A stretch of DNA of 64,000 nucleotides from Chlorokybus atmophyticus (Eukaryota > Streptophyta > Chlorokybophyceae > Chlorokybales > Chlorokybaceae). The notes below the pieces were generated by a model. It was not told the origin of the DNA, ran no database searches, and saw only the letters and a list, made by a program, of their open reading frames with translations. Position numbers and translations under genes: made by a program. The stretch covers positions 778,439-842,438 of the forward strand of contig RHPI01002090.1 in the NCBI GenBank assembly GCA_009103225.1, given 5' to 3'. Positions 61,974 to 64,000 of the stretch are shown in pieces; within the stretch, counting starts at the first letter, position 1; the number at the start of each line of letters is the position of its first letter.

Positions 61974-62631
61974 CTACACGGCCTGGAGGGACGGTTCCTT
62001 CTTGTTTGGCGGCCTCGCCTTGACGGCAAGCGACTTGAGCACTTGGGATATGGCTGTGGGAACAACGTCCAACCGTACCAGTTCCAACAGCTGTTGAGCA
62101 CACAAATCCCAAGTCAACAATAAAGTGCTATAGTGCAATTCGCTGACCGTTGCTATGCAATGACCATTCCTGTCTAATGCCGTGCGTCCAATGCTTGCAC
62201 ACGTACCACGTCGAAGATGTCTTGACGTAAATTGAGCCCGCTCAGCAATGTCAGTTCCTTAAGAGCCACAGCAACTGCACCATGCACACATGATGTAAGC
62301 AGCATGTCCAGCTGCTTATGTCACGAACACTCCAAGCAAGCTACTTGCCAAGGTCAAAAAATCCCTCAAGCCAGTACCAAAGCAAGATTGCCACGATCTG
62401 CGATGCTCGACAAATGGATAACCTACACAGTCCGAGGAAGAGGCAACGCACTGACGATTGGACCACTCTCAGGACGCTAACTGAGGTGTTAAAATAAGTG
62501 CTACGATTCTCAGACTCAAACCGTTGCTGCACTGCAGTGGACAGCACCAACAGCTTGCAACGGTGGCAGGATCTAGTTGCAGTACCTTGCTCAGGGGTGA
62601 GAGGCTGTTGCACCGAAGGCAGATCGGCCAT
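61974..62631 (-). CDS. MZT2-like mitotic-spindle organizing protein
   Basis: Small multi-exon gene. First exon MADLPSVQQPLTPEQ (62631-62587). A later exon encodes LKELTLLSGLNLRQDIFDV ending at a GTACGT donor (about 62208). The last exon reads LLELVRLDVVPTAISQVLKS, then LAVKARPPNKKEPSLQAV and a stop at 61974. The DIFDVLLELVRLDVVPTAIS block aligns with the core of MOZART2 (DVFKILVDLLKLNVAPLAVF in the human protein as I remember it), a small component of the gamma-tubulin ring complex. MZT1/GIP1 fits less well. The middle exon(s) between 62587 and 62273 are unresolved. Confidence 0.65.
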
Positions 62632-64000
62632 GCGTAGTTGATTCGGATGTAATGTCCCTCTCTGCTTGCTCCCCCTCGTCAGCTGCCGCCGCCGCCGCCG
62701 CTACCAGGCCCCCCGAGCAGGCCTGCTACGTGGCAGTGCTAGGGTTTCCAACCAAGGAAACGAGGTAGTTCGTGTCAGCGCAGTGCGATTGCTGGCCTCA
62801 ATGACGGTGGCGGGCAGCGCAGGGGTGCTTGCCGCGGCACACAGGCAAGTCAGCGGCATATTGCACAGGCGGGCAGCACAACGCGCAGTTGGTTAAGCTC
62901 GTGACATTCTTGTGCTCGACGGAAATAACTCGCTCCCTGCGTGCTCCCTCCCCCATACCCATGAATCACGGACCAAAGATACCCATGAATCACGAACCAA
63001 AAATTATGCCCCTAAATGGCTTCGCACTGAAAAGTTGCAGTACCATGCATGGTGAATTGCATACATAGGCAAAACTGATGAACAGACTGACTGGAACATG
63101 CGATTTGTGAGCTGTGTTTTGGGTAGTAGTTGCACACGTCAGCAGATAGTCGCACCGGTAAGTAGTTGCATAGTTCCATGCAATGCAATTAAATGTTATA
63201 TATTTAACGATGTTGATGAATGAATGTATATACAGAACTTGACAAGCCAGGAAGTGTGTATACATCATTAAATATACACACTTGTAGCGTGTTTAAACTC
63301 GAGTGATGTATCGTACCTATACATACGCAAGCCCCGTTTCAAACTCTTCGCAAAAAGCCTCGTATGAAACGCGTATCAAACTTTTGCAATGCTTACCCAC
63401 CTCCCCCCCTCGGCTCCCCCTTTCAACCCCATAAACGTCTGGTGAAGGTCATGTGATTACGTTGGTCAGCATCCGTGCCATTAATAGATCCGACCGATTG
63501 TTGACACTTTCGATTAAAATACTCGTCCGCCTTCCATTTTCGCATTGTGCTTAATCAATTTAATTGTACAATAACATACGTAATTAATCAAGTTTGTATA
63601 CGCAAAACAGAGTAAGACTATACAAGATATGGCAGTACATGCAATAGGCAAATAGTCACATCAACATCCGATGTGACATCACTCCCATGGCACATGCATT
63701 GGCAATAGCAATTTAGGCCAAGCGGTATAGCTTTTTACCTAGTGCTATACTGCGCTCTCTAGCCTACGCGAAGGTGTGCTGCGCGCAATGCAATGGGATG
63801 GGAAGAGAACGCGAAGGGCAAGACGCTAGGGGCTGCACCTGCGGGAAGCCGAAGAGGAGGGGGCGTGCGCGAAAGTCCAGTAGCGAGGGCAAAGTGCAAA
63901 CGTTTACAAGCAAAGTCAGAAGTGTGTTGTGCTGTGGTGTCACAGCACAACAGCAGCGGCTGTGTGTGTGTGATGATAGGAACTCCCACGCCCCCACCGC
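62632..64000. other. Intergenic region at the right end
   Basis: Holds the 5' region of the MZT2-like gene (GC-rich to about 62960, with a CCG run at 62685-62701), a duplicated word ACCCATGAATCACG (62957 and 62981), then AT-rich DNA (63000-63700) and a GC-richer end without recognisable coding features. Confidence 0.45.
62739..62749 (+). promoter_or_regulatory. Telo-box-like motif upstream of the MZT2-like gene
   Basis: CTAGGGTTTCC lies 108 bp upstream of the MZT2-like ATG; on the gene's strand it reads AAACCCTA, the plant telo-box core. This is the third such site near a start codon in the window. Confidence 0.4.

Noticed and set aside
1-64000. tRNA and rRNA genes
   Set aside because: Scanning by eye for B-box words (GGTTCGA) and rRNA signatures gave no convincing case; a covariance-model search would be needed to exclude them.

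Overview
The window is nuclear DNA from a photosynthetic eukaryote of the green lineage, most likely a green alga. This rests on: intron-rich genes with short GT-AG introns (mostly 60-150 nt, one of about 430 nt); a FOUR LIPS/MYB88-type R2R3 MYB; a plant-like cold-shock/zinc-knuckle protein; a plant-like CCZ1; a DWNN-RING (RBBP6/PQT3) protein; and a Penelope-like retrotransposon with its GIY-YIG endonuclease at the N-terminus, an arrangement (Chlamys type) known from green algae. Species cannot be named. Exon borders were read by eye from splice signals and family conservation, so most are approximate. Sequence gaps (N) lie at 12517-13504, 33487-33646 and 49741-49933, with a single N at 30984; most are edged by poly-C or poly-G.

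Layout. 1-5439 (+): 3' part of a CPSF-A/DDB1-like beta-propeller gene. 5440-7640: intergenic, with a minisatellite and a 90-bp inverted repeat. 7644-11818 (-): a multi-exon gene that reads as cobyrinate a,c-diamide synthase (CobB) joined in frame to a BtuF-like cobalamin-binding domain. 11974-12304 (+): possible small mitochondrial protein, divergent from it. 13543-16311 (+): coiled-coil protein, 5' end lost in a gap. 17156-19741 (-): 6-phosphogluconate dehydrogenase, divergent from COQ2 (20354-22560, +). 25547-30281 (+): RBBP6/PQT3-like E3 ligase. 30282-36948: gene-poor, repeat-rich. 36949-38931 (-): FLP/MYB88-like MYB. 39280-43456: gene-poor, with a GC-rich island and AT-rich DNA. 43457-45684 (-): TruB-type pseudouridine synthase, divergent from CCZ1 (45864-49208, +). 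53077-53914 (+): cold-shock domain protein. 55019-59242 (+): Penelope-like element with direct pseudo-LTRs. 59912-61921 (-): AP-1 mu subunit. 61974-62631 (-): MZT2-like gamma-tubulin complex protein, 52 bp upstream of AP-1 mu.

The genes are mainly unlinked housekeeping functions: RNA processing, pentose phosphate pathway, ubiquinone synthesis, ubiquitination, endomembrane traffic, tRNA modification and the cell cycle. They are often arranged as close divergent pairs. The two most notable loci are the predicted CobB-BtuF fusion, odd because eukaryotes are not known to make cobalamin de novo, and the Penelope-like element. In that element the downstream pseudo-LTR holds a 75-nt GT-AG segment that is precisely absent from the upstream copy, as expected if a spliced RNA was the template.
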